Shown in pieces: positions 9,998 to 19,800 of a stretch of DNA of 64,000 nucleotides. A program made the position numbers and the translations under genes. The first letter of the stretch is position 1; every line of letters starts with the position of its first letter. The notes below the pieces were generated by a model, which was not told the origin of the DNA, did no database searches, and was given only the letters and a program-made list of their open reading frames with translations. Source of the stretch: Dorea formicigenerans (GTDB taxonomy: Bacteria; Bacillota; Clostridia; Lachnospirales; Lachnospiraceae); assembly GCF_025150245.1 (NCBI RefSeq), contig NZ_CP102279.1, positions 1,237,423 to 1,301,422 of the forward strand. Reading direction: 5' to 3'.

Positions 9998-10106
9998 TGG
10001 CGAAAAAACATGGAAAAAGAAAGGATAATGCGTAAAATCCTGTCGTAATAAACTGAATTGTTTCTTTCATTATCTGACAAAATCTACGTGTGGTCACACG
10101 TATAAT
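9998..10106 (+). promoter_or_regulatory. Candidate Spo0A-activated promoter of the spoIIG operon
   Basis: A TGGCGAA heptamer at 9998-10004 matches the 0A-box consensus TGNCGAA. CTGACA (10074-10079), which overlaps a reverse 0A-like TTTTGTCAGA, and TATAAT (10101-10106) are separated by 21 bases, an over-long spacing like that of the Spo0A-dependent spoIIG promoter of B. subtilis. An 18-bp palindrome (10085-10102, TACGTGTG-GT-CACACGTA) fills the spacer and touches the -10. Inference from motif and family precedent. Confidence 0.45.
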
Positions 10107-10161
10107 AAAATCACTCAAAAGTACAAAATCGATTGCGTATACAAGAGGAAGAAGGTGGAAC

Positions 10162-10938
10162 ATGCACTATGAGCTGTACATAGATCTGTTTTTTCTTATT
10201 AATTTTCTGATGGATTATTTCCTGTTATTAATGGTAGGAAAGATGCTTAAGTGCCGGATCAGACGTCTGCGAATTATTGCGGGAGCAATGGTCGGTGCGT
10301 TTCTGACTTGCATATTTGTGGTCTTTTTGCGAGGAAAGATATGGAGGCTTGTGTTGTTTCACGGAGTCATGAATATGTGTCTGTTGAAAACAGGACTTGG
10401 GATAAAAGAAAAACGTACTCTGATAAAAGCATGGATATTGCTGTATGTCAGTGCATTTTTACTGGGCGGTATACTGAATGTATTTCAGCCATACGTTCGT
10501 GGAGGTGCAGTGTTTTTAATACTTGCATTTGCAGGATATCATCTTTGTCTTGGAATATGGGATTTGCTGGCTTATTTTCATAAAAATATGGCTGGCTCCT
10601 GTAGAGCCAGGCTGTATCAAAACGGAAGAGAATGTGAGATTTATGCCATTATTGACACTGGAAACAGGTTGCGGGATTCGTTGACGGGAAGACCGGTTCA
10701 TGTAATTACAGGAGAGATAGCCCAAAAACTTGGCTGCACAGATTTTTCAAGTAAACGTGTAATCACCTATCAGAGTATTGGAAAGGAAAATGGTACGATG
10801 CCGATCCTTATGCTGGATTGTTTGTGTTGCCGGTGTGAAAAGGAAGAAAAATGGGTGGAAAAACCACTTGTGGCAGTCAGTGAGAGACAGAAGCTTTCCA
10901 ATGTATATGACATGATCTTGAATCCTGATGATTTATAG
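10162..10938 (+). CDS. spoIIGA: Sporulation sigma-E processing peptidase SpoIIGA
   Basis: SpoIIGA is the membrane aspartic protease that cleaves pro-sigma-E in the mother cell after a signal from the forespore. The 258-residue protein has about five N-terminal membrane helices starting MHYELYIDLFFLINFLMDY, then a cytoplasmic protease domain with the catalytic motif IIDTGNRL (about residue 164). It is somewhat shorter than the B. subtilis protein. ATG 10162 follows GAAGGTGG; an in-frame upstream start at 10090 would add an unconserved basic leader. Its partner sigE follows after 154 bp. Confidence 0.92.
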   Translation: MHYELYIDLFFLINFLMDYFLLLMVGKMLKCRIRRLRIIAGAMVGAFLTCIFVVFLRGKIWRLVLFHGVMNMCLLKTGLGIKEKRTLIKAWILLYVSAFLLGGILNVFQPYVRGGAVFLILAFAGYHLCLGIWDLLAYFHKNMAGSCRARLYQNGRECEIYAIIDTGNRLRDSLTGRPVHVITGEIAQKLGCTDFSSKRVITYQSIGKENGTMPILMLDCLCCRCEKEEKWVEKPLVAVSERQKLSNVYDMILNPDDL

Positions 10939-11092
10939 CAGGCAGAAGAATAAATCGGACATTGAAAAATGTATTTATAGTCATTGTCGAAGTAAATAGT
11001 GGATTTAATATGGAAAGACATCTGTGAAAATGGAAGCTATGAAATGACTGATAAGTAAATAAAAAAGTTAATTTGTAAATGGAGGAATAGAT

Positions 11093-11833
11093 ATGTTAAT
11101 GAAAGCAGTTATGCCCAAAAAGTTTCAGTTAAACGTAATTCCGGATTTTCGGACATTTTTATTTCCGGACGGAGGAGAGATACACTATATCGGAGGGTCA
11201 GACATTTTGCCTGCACCGTTAGAAGCAGATGATGAGGCGAGAGCAATCGGTTATCTGGGAAGTGCACATGACGAAGAGGCGAGGAAACTTCTGATAGAAC
11301 ATAATTTGCGCCTGGTCGTTTATATAGCGAAAAAATTTGATAATACTGGTATCGGAGTGGAAGATCTTATTTCCATCGGAACAATTGGATTGATTAAGGC
11401 AATTAATACATTTAACCCGACGAAAAATATAAAACTTGCGACCTATGCTTCCCGCTGTATTGAAAACGAGATTTTAATGTATCTGCGACGTAATAATAAA
11501 ACGAAACTGGAAGTGTCAATCGATGAGCCGCTGAATGTGGACTGGGATGGAAATGAACTCTTGCTGTCAGATATTCTGGGCACGGAGGAGGATACGATTT
11601 ATAAGGATCTGGAGCAGGAGGCAGAGAGGAAGATTCTGATAAAAGCACTGAATCTGTTGTCAGCAAGAGAACGTTCCATCATACAGATGCGCTTTGGTAT
11701 CGGAACTGTGGACGGGGAGGAAAAGACGCAAAAAGAGGTGGCAGATCTGCTGGGGATTTCCCAGTCCTACATATCCAGACTTGAGAAAAAAATTATGGTG
11801 CGCCTGAGAAAAGAAATGGTGAAGTATTCCTGA
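11093..11833 (+). CDS. sigE: RNA polymerase sporulation sigma factor, sigma-E precursor
   Basis: The early mother-cell sigma factor, made as an inactive precursor. The 246-residue protein has an N-terminal pro-sequence (about residues 1-30, [14 protein letters not shown]...) ahead of region 2 ([53 protein letters not shown]) and ends in region 4 ([23 protein letters not shown]). The ATG follows GGAGGA at 6 bases. Pairing with spoIIGA supports sigma-E over sigma-K. Confidence 0.95.
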   Translation: MLMKAVMPKKFQLNVIPDFRTFLFPDGGEIHYIGGSDILPAPLEADDEARAIGYLGSAHDEEARKLLIEHNLRLVVYIAKKFDNTGIGVEDLISIGTIGLIKAINTFNPTKNIKLATYASRCIENEILMYLRRNNKTKLEVSIDEPLNVDWDGNELLLSDILGTEEDTIYKDLEQEAERKILIKALNLLSARERSIIQMRFGIGTVDGEEKTQKEVADLLGISQSYISRLEKKIMVRLRKEMVKYS

Positions 11834-11870
11834 AAAAGTGGTAGAATGAAAATAAAAAGGGGATACGTGT

Positions 11871-13478
11871 ATGAAGCTTACTTTTATAGGAGCGGACCAC
11901 GAAGTGACAGGCAGCTGCCACCTTGTTGAGGCCTGCGGAAAGAACATTCTGGTAGACTGCGGTATGGAGCAGGGGCCAGATCTTTACGAGAACCAGGAAA
12001 TCCCGGTTGCATCGGGAGATATAGATTATATTCTCCTGACGCATGCACATATCGATCACTCCGGAAAGATTCCGATGCTTTGCAAACAGGGATTTCATGG
12101 AGAAATCGTAACAACATTTGCCACATCAGATCTGTGTAATATCATGCTGCGTGACAGTGCCCATATTCAAGAGTTTGAGGCGGAATGGCGGAATCGTAAA
12201 GCAAGGCGAAGCGGCGGACCGGAATATGAGCCGCTCTATACAATGGCGGATGCCGATGCAGCGATCAAATTGCTGGCACCGTGTGATTATGATCAAAGAA
12301 TTACACTGTGTGACGGAATAGATATTCGTTTTACGGATGTAGGGCATCTTCTTGGCTCTGCGGCAATCGAGATGTGGATCACAGAGGGAGACATTTCCAA
12401 AAAGATCGTATTTTCCGGAGATGTTGGAAATCTGGATCAGCCGATTATCAAGGATCCAAAGAAAGTGACAGAAGCAGATTATATTTTGATTGAATCTACA
12501 TATGGAGACCGGGTGCATGGGGATGTAAGACCGGATTATGTCGGAGAGTTTACAAGAATTTTAAAGGAGACTTTTGACCGCGGAGGGAATGTGGTCGTTC
12601 CGTCCTTTGCAGTGGGACGTACACAGGAGCTTCTGTATTTTATCCGTGAGATCAAGGAGAAAAACTTGTTGCCGGACTATCCGAATTTCGAGGTTTATGT
12701 GGATAGCCCGTTGGCAATTGAAGCAACGAACGTATTTAATAAGAATGTAAAATCCTGTTTTGACGAGGATGCACTTGCGATTATTGAGAAAGGAATCAAT
12801 CCACTTGTTTTTCCGGGCTTAAAAACAACGATTACAAGTGATGAGTCCCGGATGATTAATTTTGATACAAAACCGAAGGTTATCTTATCGGCATCAGGAA
12901 TGTGTGAGGCAGGACGAATCCGCCACCATTTGAAGCACAATCTGTGGAAAAAAGAAAGTACGATCTGTTTTGTAGGATATCAGGCGGTAGGAACACTGGG
13001 GCGAAAGCTGATTGAGGGTGCGGAATGCGTCAAGCTTTTTGGTGAGACAGTCGAAGTCAATGCGAAGATTGAAAGTCTGAAAGGTATTAGCGGACATGCA
13101 GACCGGAACGGACTTTTAGACTGGTTGTCAGGATTTGAGAACACACCGCAGCATGTATTCGTAGTTCATGGTGAAGATCAGGTTACGGATACATTTGCAG
13201 AAGCAATTACGGAAAAGTTTGGCTGGCCGGCCATGGCACCGTATTCCGGAGGATGTGTGGATCTTGCTACAGGTGAAATCCTGTCAGTTGGAATTAAAGA
13301 ACCGAAAAAGGCAGTGGAAAAACCAGCACAGATCCGTAAGCAGAATGCATTTTACAGAGTGGTCGCAGCGGCAAAGAGACTGCTTGATGTGGTATATAAG
13401 AATGAAGGACTTGCAAACAAAGAACTGATGAAGTTCGAGAATCAGATTAATAATCTGGCAGACAAGTGGGACAGATAA
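11871..13478 (+). CDS. MBL-fold/beta-CASP RNA-processing exonuclease
   Basis: A 535-residue metallo-beta-lactamase-fold nuclease of the beta-CASP/CPSF type. The zinc motif LTHAHIDHSG (HxHxDH, about residues 57-66), a distal FSGDVGN aspartate, the beta-CASP segments SFAVGRTQELLY and SASGMCEAGRIRHHLKHNLW, and the late KGISGHADRNGL histidine are present. About 70 extra residues follow the core. Family members process or degrade RNA; the substrate here is unknown. It sits between sigE and sigG, which are adjacent in B. subtilis. Confidence 0.85.
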   Translation: MKLTFIGADHEVTGSCHLVEACGKNILVDCGMEQGPDLYENQEIPVASGDIDYILLTHAHIDHSGKIPMLCKQGFHGEIVTTFATSDLCNIMLRDSAHIQEFEAEWRNRKARRSGGPEYEPLYTMADADAAIKLLAPCDYDQRITLCDGIDIRFTDVGHLLGSAAIEMWITEGDISKKIVFSGDVGNLDQPIIKDPKKVTEADYILIESTYGDRVHGDVRPDYVGEFTRILKETFDRGGNVVVPSFAVGRTQELLYFIREIKEKNLLPDYPNFEVYVDSPLAIEATNVFNKNVKSCFDEDALAIIEKGINPLVFPGLKTTITSDESRMINFDTKPKVILSASGMCEAGRIRHHLKHNLWKKESTICFVGYQAVGTLGRKLIEGAECVKLFGETVEVNAKIESLKGISGHADRNGLLDWLSGFENTPQHVFVVHGEDQVTDTFAEAITEKFGWPAMAPYSGGCVDLATGEILSVGIKEPKKAVEKPAQIRKQNAFYRVVAAAKRLLDVVYKNEGLANKELMKFENQINNLADKWDR

Positions 13479-13671
13479 GAGTGTCAGATTTGGCAAAATA
13501 ATCAGACCTATAAAGTGGTTTGCATGGCTGGCGGGATAAGATGATGCCGGACGTGTGATGTCAAGGGGCAAAAATTTTTTAATTTCATGACACTTACGAA
13601 TAAGTAACCTGCATATGGAGAGAATTTCTACTAGACGTAATCAGAAAACATCTGGCAGGAGGTTCGAAAAA

Positions 13672-14451
13672 ATGCAGGGAAAAGTTGAAATATGTGGTGT
13701 GAATACGGCAAAGCTTCCTATCCTGAAAGAAGAGGAGAAGGAAGCTTTGTTTGCGCGTATTAAAGCGGGAGATGATGAGGCAAAAGAGGAATATATCAAA
13801 GGAAATTTAAGACTGGTTCTAAGTGTGATCAAACGATTTCATTCCAGTAATGAAAACCCCGATGACTTATTTCAGATTGGTTGTATCGGGCTGATTAAGG
13901 CAATCAATAATTTTAATACGGAGCTGGACGTCAAATTCAGTACTTATGCAGTGCCTATGATCATTGGAGAAATTCGGCGTTATATGCGGGATAACAGCAG
14001 TATACGAGTCAGCCGTTCCCTTCGTGATACCGCATACAAAGCAATTTATGCGAAAGAAAATTATGTGAAACAGAATATGCGAGAGCCTACAGTTCAGGAA
14101 ATCGCACAGGAGATTGGAATAGCCAAGGAGGACATTGTCTATGCGCTAGATGCCATTCAGGCACCTATGAGCCTCCAGGAGCCAGTGTACAGTGACGGAG
14201 GCGACGCACTTTACGTGATGGACCAGATCAGCGATCACAAGAATAAAGAAGAAAAATGGGTCGAAAGCCTGTCGCTACAGGCAGCCATGGAACATTTAAA
14301 CGAACGGGAAAGATACATTATTTCCCTTCGCTTTTTTGACGGGAGAACCCAGATGGAAGTGGCAAGAGATGTGGGAATCAGCCAGGCACAAGTAAGCCGC
14401 CTGGAAAAAAATGCACTTCGCATAATGAGGCAGTATTTGGTGGAAAGTTAA
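13672..14451 (+). CDS. sigG: RNA polymerase sporulation sigma factor, sigma-G
   Basis: The late forespore sigma factor. The 259-residue protein opens with KVEICGVNTAKLPILK, the SigG signature, followed by region 2 ([50 protein letters not shown]), region 3 and region 4 (RTQMEVARDVGISQAQVSRLEK). Length matches B. subtilis SigG. ATG 13672 lies nine bases after AGGAGG; the in-frame ATG 13615 has no ribosome binding site. No clear sigma-F promoter was found in the 193-bp gap upstream. A palindromic repeat begins at its stop codon. Confidence 0.96.
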   Translation: MQGKVEICGVNTAKLPILKEEEKEALFARIKAGDDEAKEEYIKGNLRLVLSVIKRFHSSNENPDDLFQIGCIGLIKAINNFNTELDVKFSTYAVPMIIGEIRRYMRDNSSIRVSRSLRDTAYKAIYAKENYVKQNMREPTVQEIAQEIGIAKEDIVYALDAIQAPMSLQEPVYSDGGDALYVMDQISDHKNKEEKWVESLSLQAAMEHLNERERYIISLRFFDGRTQMEVARDVGISQAQVSRLEKNALRIMRQYLVES

Positions 14452-14570
14452 AAAGGGACAGGTGTGAGAAGCACTAAAGCCCGTAAAAACGTAGGTGGGG
14501 TTAAAAAAAGGGACAGGTTAAAGTCCAATTGGGGACGGGGTTTTTTTGAAAAAACCCCGTCCCCAATTGG
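14448..14570. repeat. Dispersed intergenic repeat, copy 1 (GGGACAGG head, long palindrome tail)
   Basis: Starts at the sigG stop codon with a 23-base stretch identical to 60987-61009 and ends in a perfect inverted repeat with 22-bp arms (14525-14546 and 14549-14570) whose core is GGGGACGGGGTTTTT. A second GGGACAGG lies inside (14510-14517). The palindrome with T and A runs can act as a terminator in either direction. Copy 2 is at 60987-61087. Confidence 0.8.
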
Positions 14571-14626
14571 TAATTGACATCTCCGACATCTCATACTATG
14601 ATATTGGCATGGAGGATTTTTTGGCA

Positions 14627-15277
14627 ATGATTAAGGCATGTATTTTTGATCTTGATGGTACGATTGGTAATACGTTGGATTCCATGGTCTATTCGGTTAA
14701 CCTGACATTAAAAGAGATGAATCTTTCGGAGATTTCTAAAGAACAGTGTCGGGAGTTCGTAGGGAATGGTGCGAGGGTGTTGATGGAGAAGGCGCTGGAT
14801 GCATCGGGGAATCCTGGTGCGACCAGAATTGAGGAAGGTATGCAGATCTATGGACGCATATTTGATGAGAATTGTACATATCATGTAACACCTTGCGAAG
14901 GCGTCCCGGAAATGCTGTATAAGTTAAAGAAACAGGGAGTGAAATTGGCGGTGCTGTCCAATAAACCTCATTGTCAGGCGGTGAAAGCGGTTCATGCAAT
15001 TTATGGTGAGAAGTTGTTTGACTGGGTACAGGGACAGAAGGATGAAATTCCAAGAAAACCGGATCCGGCGGGAGTGTTTTATGTGGCGAAAAAGCTCGGT
15101 GTAGATTACAAGGAGTGTCTGTATGTAGGAGATTCTGAAGTAGATGTGGTGACTGGAAAGAATGCAGGAGTAAAAACTATCGCAGTGACGTGGGGATTTC
15201 GTACGAAAGAAGAGTTAATGATTGCCGGAGCCCAGTATATGATAGACAAGGCAGAGAAATTGCAGGAATATCTATAA
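14627..15277 (+). CDS. HAD-family hydrolase, phosphoglycolate phosphatase-like
   Basis: A 216-residue HAD superfamily phosphatase with a helical cap after motif I. Motif I is FDLDGTIGNT (nucleophile Asp about 9), motif II VLSNKP, motif III lysine in PRKPDP and motif IV VGDSEVDVVTGKNAG. It resembles Gph/PpaX enzymes that hydrolyse phosphoglycolate or pyrophosphate; the substrate cannot be read from sequence. Start taken at ATG 14627, 11 bases after GGAGG; the longer frame from TTG 14546 would translate the upstream palindrome and is rejected. Confidence 0.85.
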   Translation: MIKACIFDLDGTIGNTLDSMVYSVNLTLKEMNLSEISKEQCREFVGNGARVLMEKALDASGNPGATRIEEGMQIYGRIFDENCTYHVTPCEGVPEMLYKLKKQGVKLAVLSNKPHCQAVKAVHAIYGEKLFDWVQGQKDEIPRKPDPAGVFYVAKKLGVDYKECLYVGDSEVDVVTGKNAGVKTIAVTWGFRTKEELMIAGAQYMIDKAEKLQEYL

Positions 15278-15295
15278 AAAGGAGGTTAAGAGGTA

Positions 15296-15559
15296 ATGAA
15301 TGAGTTTGATGAGGAATGTCTGAACGTATTTCTTGAAAATCAATCACAACTTTTTGAGGAGGCAGTTGCAGAGACGCTGGAAGATGCAGAAGCATTTCTG
15401 GAGGACTGCATGGCAGTTGTTGTGGAAAACATTGATGAGGTAAAAGAATTCCTGGAAGAAGAAGGAATGGATATTCAGGGAATGTCTGATGAGGAATTGG
15501 AAGAAGCAGCAGAAGTGTTCCCGATTCCGGACGGAAGATATCTGATTGTGGAAGGTTAA
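15296..15559 (+). CDS. Small acidic protein of unknown function
   Basis: An 87-residue, very acidic, probably all-helical cytoplasmic protein (runs such as FLEEEGMD and EELEEAAEVF), with a short FPIPDGRYLIVEG end. No membrane segment or signal peptide. It lies 18 bases after the HAD gene behind AAGGAGG and is probably co-transcribed with it. I do not recognise the family; real coding is supported by the strong ribosome binding site and spacing. Confidence 0.6.
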   Translation: MNEFDEECLNVFLENQSQLFEEAVAETLEDAEAFLEDCMAVVVENIDEVKEFLEEEGMDIQGMSDEELEEAAEVFPIPDGRYLIVEG

Positions 15560-15630
15560 AATCCGGTGCAGTAAAATGTCCGGAAAAGAGGTTGAAGCAG
15601 CACAGATAATAAGAAAACTACATAGAAGAG

Positions 15631-15667
15631 AAAAAGCCGTAACTATCTGGTGGTTACGGCTTTTTTT
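15631..15667. terminator. Bidirectional terminator between convergent genes
   Basis: A 13-bp stem, AAAAAGCCGTAAC against GTTACGGCTTTTT, with T runs on both strands, between the small acidic gene (plus) and the minus-strand membrane protein. It overlaps the last bases of the minus-strand coding region. Confidence 0.88.
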
Positions 15668-16080
15668 AGGGCATCATCAATGGCGTTGATGATGATTTGA
15701 GAGGTATATGGATTGTCGGAGGAATAAGAAATGTTTTCTAGCGATTGTGTCTGGCAGATCTGGTCTGCGATTTCTTCCATAGTCGGCTGGATCAACGGAT
15801 ACATGGTGGTGACGGTGTCGTCCAGGTTGGAAAATCGGATAGAGTTGATATGATTTTCGTCGACTGTGACTTCTACTTCCAGCTCTTTATCGCCCAAAGT
15901 AAGCTGTGATGTGTAGATGCCCGGTTGATAGGAAGTGCTTTTTGATGAGGAAGTTTCTTTGTTTTTCGGGTGGAACATAAATGTAAGCAGTGCCACCAGC
16001 AAAATGCCGAGACAGATGAACAGGACTGTATAAATAATTTCCTTCATGTGAAGTACAACGATTTTTGTTTTTGAACTCAT
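15643..16080 (-). CDS. Membrane-anchored protein with FMN-binding-like domain
   Basis: A 145-residue protein: short cytoplasmic start, one membrane helix (about residues 15-35), then an extracellular domain from about residue 52 (YQPGIYTSQLTLGDKELEVEVTV). The beta pattern and the closing YTSQIIINAIDDALKKA recall the FMN_bind domain of Rnf/Nqr-type flavoproteins. The flavin-acceptor SGAT-type motif is not present (SSDNPYTS at that place), so covalent flavin binding is doubtful. ATG at 16080 follows AGGAGG on the minus strand; a longer frame starting at 16272 has no such site. It is divergent from pth. Confidence 0.6.
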   Translation of the reverse strand: MSSKTKIVVLHMKEIIYTVLFICLGILLVALLTFMFHPKNKETSSSKSTSYQPGIYTSQLTLGDKELEVEVTVDENHINSIRFSNLDDTVTTMYPLIQPTMEEIADQICQTQSLENISYSSDNPYTSQIIINAIDDALKKAVTTR

Positions 16081-16161
16081 AATAACCTCCTGTATTTGTT
16101 TTCTTAGGTTTTTGTTCTTTATAATGTATGAAAAAGGTTGGAAAATTATACAGCTTTTTTC

Positions 16162-16190
16162 GTGACAAAAGAATAGATATCCTGTAGAAT
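16162..16190 (+). promoter_or_regulatory. Sigma-A promoter for pth-mfd
   Basis: GTGACA (16162-16167), 17 bases, TAGAAT (16185-16190), placing the transcript start about 20 bases before the pth start codon. A second possible promoter (TTGTTT-18-TATAAT, 16096-16125) lies upstream. Confidence 0.55.
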
Positions 16191-16215
16191 GGGTAGAGAT
16201 AAAGAGGTGGAAAAT

Positions 16216-16800
16216 ATGATAATTATAGCAGGACTTGGAAATCCGACAAAAGAATACGAAGGTACAAGACATAATGTAGGATTTCAGGTGATAGATAAAA
16301 TCGCAGAAAAATATAATATTGCAGTGGACGCAAAAAAAGGGCGTGCCTATGTTGGAAAAGGAATCATCGAAGGTCAGAAGGTTCTTCTTGTTAAACCGCA
16401 GACTTATATGAATTTAAGTGGTGAGAGCATTCGCGAGTTGGTGGATTATTTTAAGGTAGATCCGAAAGAAGAGCTGCTTGTGATATATGATGATATCAGT
16501 CTGAACCCGGGGCAGATCCGGATTCGTAAAAAAGGAAGTGCCGGTGGACATAACGGAATTAAAAATATTATTGCCCAGCTTGGGACAGATACATTTCAAA
16601 GAATTAAAGTCGGAGTGGGAGAAAAGCCGAAAGGATATGATCTGGCTGCCTATGTTCTCGGACATTTTCATGGAGAGGATCTGGAACTTGTGGAAGAGGG
16701 ATATGAAAAGGCAATTTCTGCCACAGAAGAGATATTAAAAGGTGAGATTGATGCGGCCATGAATGAGTATAACCGTAAAGTGAAGCCGAAGGAGGAGTAA
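16216..16800 (+). CDS. pth: Peptidyl-tRNA hydrolase
   Basis: Pth releases tRNA from peptidyl-tRNA dropped by stalled ribosomes. The 194-residue protein has AGLGNPTKEYEGTRHNVGF (catalytic His20 region), KPQTYMNLSG, the VIYDDISLNPGQIRIRKKGSAGGHNG motif and a GVGEKP segment, all typical. ATG 16216 lies behind GAGGTGG; the ATG at 16189 upstream lacks a site. mfd follows after two bases, the conserved pth-mfd order of Firmicutes. Confidence 0.96.
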   Translation: MIIIAGLGNPTKEYEGTRHNVGFQVIDKIAEKYNIAVDAKKGRAYVGKGIIEGQKVLLVKPQTYMNLSGESIRELVDYFKVDPKEELLVIYDDISLNPGQIRIRKKGSAGGHNGIKNIIAQLGTDTFQRIKVGVGEKPKGYDLAAYVLGHFHGEDLELVEEGYEKAISATEEILKGEIDAAMNEYNRKVKPKEE

Positions 16801-16802
16801 AA

Positions 16803-19800
16803 GTGCAGGCGTTACTTAAGCCGCTTTTGGAACTGGCAGAATATGAAGATATCGTAAAAAAGAAAAAAGAAGCTCCGGGAGTTCTGATGCTGACAGGTTG
16901 TGTGAATTCCCAGAAGACTCATATGATGTACGCACTTAGCGATGGCTGTTGTTATAAAGTCATCGCCTGTTCCAGTGAGGCAAAAGCGAAACAGATTTAT
17001 GAAGAGTATCGTTTTTTAGATGCAGCCATTAGTTTTTATCCAGCAAAAGACTTGCTGTTTTACCAGGCAGATATTCGTAGTAAAGAGCTGGTCAGTCAGC
17101 GAATGCAGGTGATACAGGCAGTTTTAAAAGGCGAACCGATAACTGTGGTTGCTAGTTTTGATGCATTTATGGATGCACTCCTTCCAAAAGAAATGATAAA
17201 GAGCAGGGTGATCAAGATATGCTCCGACGAGACTCTGAATCTGGATGAATTGTCTGTGAAGCTGGCACAGTGTGGGTATGACAGAGAGATAGAGGTGGCA
17301 GGACCGGGGCAGTTTGCGGTCCGTGGCGGCATCTTGGATGTATATCCGCTGACGGAGGAGCTCCCGGTTAGGATTGAACTTTGGGGAGATGAGGTGGATT
17401 CTATTCGAACCTTTGATCCGGAGACGCAGCGATCTATCGAGAAGCTTGACGAGGTAGAAGTGTTTCCGGCTACAGAATTTCCAGAGGAAGAAGAAAAAAG
17501 AGTTTCTTTTCTGGATTATTTTGAAAAAGAAAATACAATTCTTTTCTTAGATGAGCCTGTGCGTTTGAAGGAAAAAGGGGAAGGAGTGGAAGAAGAATTT
17601 CTGGAAGCCCAGAAACGACGTGCCCAGAGCGGATACGAAGTAGCCGACAGCGAAGCTGTGCTTTTTACAACGCAGGAGATTATGGGGAAAATGAATGAAT
17701 ATTCCAGCGTGGGATTTCAGGCGTTGGATATGCGTTGCCCTGGGTTGAATATCCGGGCAAGTTATAGTCTTCAAACGAAAAATGTGGATCCATACAATAG
17801 AAGTTTTGAACTTCTAACGCAGGATCTGAAAAAAATGAAACGAAATCAGAGCCGTGTCATTCTGCTTTCCGGTTCCAGAACAAGAGCAAGGCGCCTGGCA
17901 GAAGATCTTCGAGATTACAATCTGAGCAGCTTTTACAGTGAAGATATGGATCGTGAAGTAGAACCGGGAGAAATTATGACTGCTTATGGTTATATTGCAG
18001 AAGGCTATGAGTATCCACTTTTGAATTTTGTTGTAATTTCAGAAACGGATATTTTCGGAAAGAAAAAAAAGAAAAAACGCCGTACCACTTATGAAGGGCG
18101 TAAGATCCAAAGCTTCTCAGAATTAAAACCTGGAGATTATGTGGTACATGAGAATCATGGACTGGGAATTTATCAAGGAATTGAAAAAATCGAAGTGGAT
18201 AAGATTTCCAAAGACTATATGAAGATTTCCTATGCTAAGGGTGGAAATCTTTATATTCCGGCAACACAGTTGGATCTGATCCAGAAATATGCCGGTTCTG
18301 ATTCAAAAAAACCAAAACTTAACCGTCTTGGAACTCAGGAGTGGACAAAGACGAAGGCAAAGGTTCGGGGGGCAGTTAAAGAAATTGCAAAAGATCTGGT
18401 AGAACTTTATGCAGCAAGACAGAATCAGGATGGGTTTGTTTACGGGGAGGATACAGTCTGGCAGAAAGAATTTGAGGAAATGTTCCCGTATGAGGAGACA
18501 GAAGATCAGCTTCTGGCGATTAATGCTGTGAAGAAGGACATGGAAAGCCACAAGATCATGGATCGTCTGATCTGTGGTGATGTAGGTTATGGAAAGACGG
18601 AAATTGCAATCCGTGCGGCATTTAAGGCAGTACAGGAAAATAAGCAGGTGGTCTATCTGGTACCGACCACTATTTTGGCACAGCAACATTACAATACATT
18701 TTGCCAGAGAATGAAGGATTTCCCGGTCCGGGTAGATCTGATGTGCCGATTCAGGACTCCGGCTCAGCAAAGAGATACGATTCAGAACTTGAAACGCGGG
18801 CTGGTAGACATTGTGGTTGGAACCCACCGTGTGCTCAGTGATGATATTGAGTATAAGGATCTGGGATTGCTGATCATCGACGAGGAGCAGCGTTTTGGAG
18901 TCCAGCACAAGGAGAAAATCAAAAAGTTAAAGAAAAATGTAGACGTTCTGACGTTGACGGCAACGCCGATTCCAAGAACTCTTCATATGAGCCTTATTGG
19001 AATCCGTGATATGAGCGTGCTGGAGGAGGCACCGCAGGACCGGCTGCCGATCCAGACGTATGTGATGGAATATAATGATGAGATGGTCAGGGAGGCAATC
19101 GAACGAGAATGTGCGAGAAACGGACAGGTCTACTATGTGTACAATCGAGTGGAAGACATTGCAGAGGTAACAGCGCATATTCAGAAACTTGTCCCGGAGT
19201 TAAATGTATCCTTTGCCCACGGACAGATGAAGGAGCATGAGCTTGAAAAGATCATGTATGATTTTATTAATGGAGATATTGATGTGCTTGTGTCGACAAC
19301 GATTATTGAAACGGGTCTTGATATATCCAATGTAAATACCATGATTATTCACGACGCAGACCGGCTTGGCCTTTCCCAGCTCTATCAGCTTCGTGGCCGC
19401 GTCGGGCGTTCCGGGCGTATGGCCTATGCATTTTTGTTGTACCGGAAGGACAAATTATTGAAAGAGATTGCAGAGAAGCGTCTGGCGGCAATCCGGGAAT
19501 TTACAGATCTTGGATCGGGATTCAAAATTGCCATGCGTGATCTTGAAATCCGTGGAGCTGGAAATCTTCTTGGTGCCGAACAGCACGGGCATATGGAAGC
19601 GGTCGGATACGATATGTACTGCAAAATGTTAAATGAGGCAGTCAAACATTTAAAAGGGGAATTATCAGAAGAGGATACATTTACAACAGCATTGGATGTC
19701 AATGTCGATGCGTATATTCCGGATTCTTATATACCAAATGAATATCATAAGCTGGATATTTATAAGAGAATTGCTGCCATCGAGTCTGAGGAAGAGATGG

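Noticed and set aside
10090-10161. Longer SpoIIGA start at 10090
   Set aside because: The start falls inside the promoter palindrome and lacks a ribosome binding site; ATG 10162 matches the family start.
13479-13671. Sigma-F promoter for sigG
   Set aside because: A GCATA is present near 13612 but no fitting -10 follows at the right spacing.
14546-14626. N-terminal extension of the HAD phosphatase from TTG 14546
   Set aside because: It would translate one arm of the intergenic palindrome; ATG 14627 has a ribosome binding site and begins right before the HAD motif.
18303-18908. 201-residue minus-strand frame within mfd
   Set aside because: Lies opposite the conserved translocase domain and has no supporting signals.
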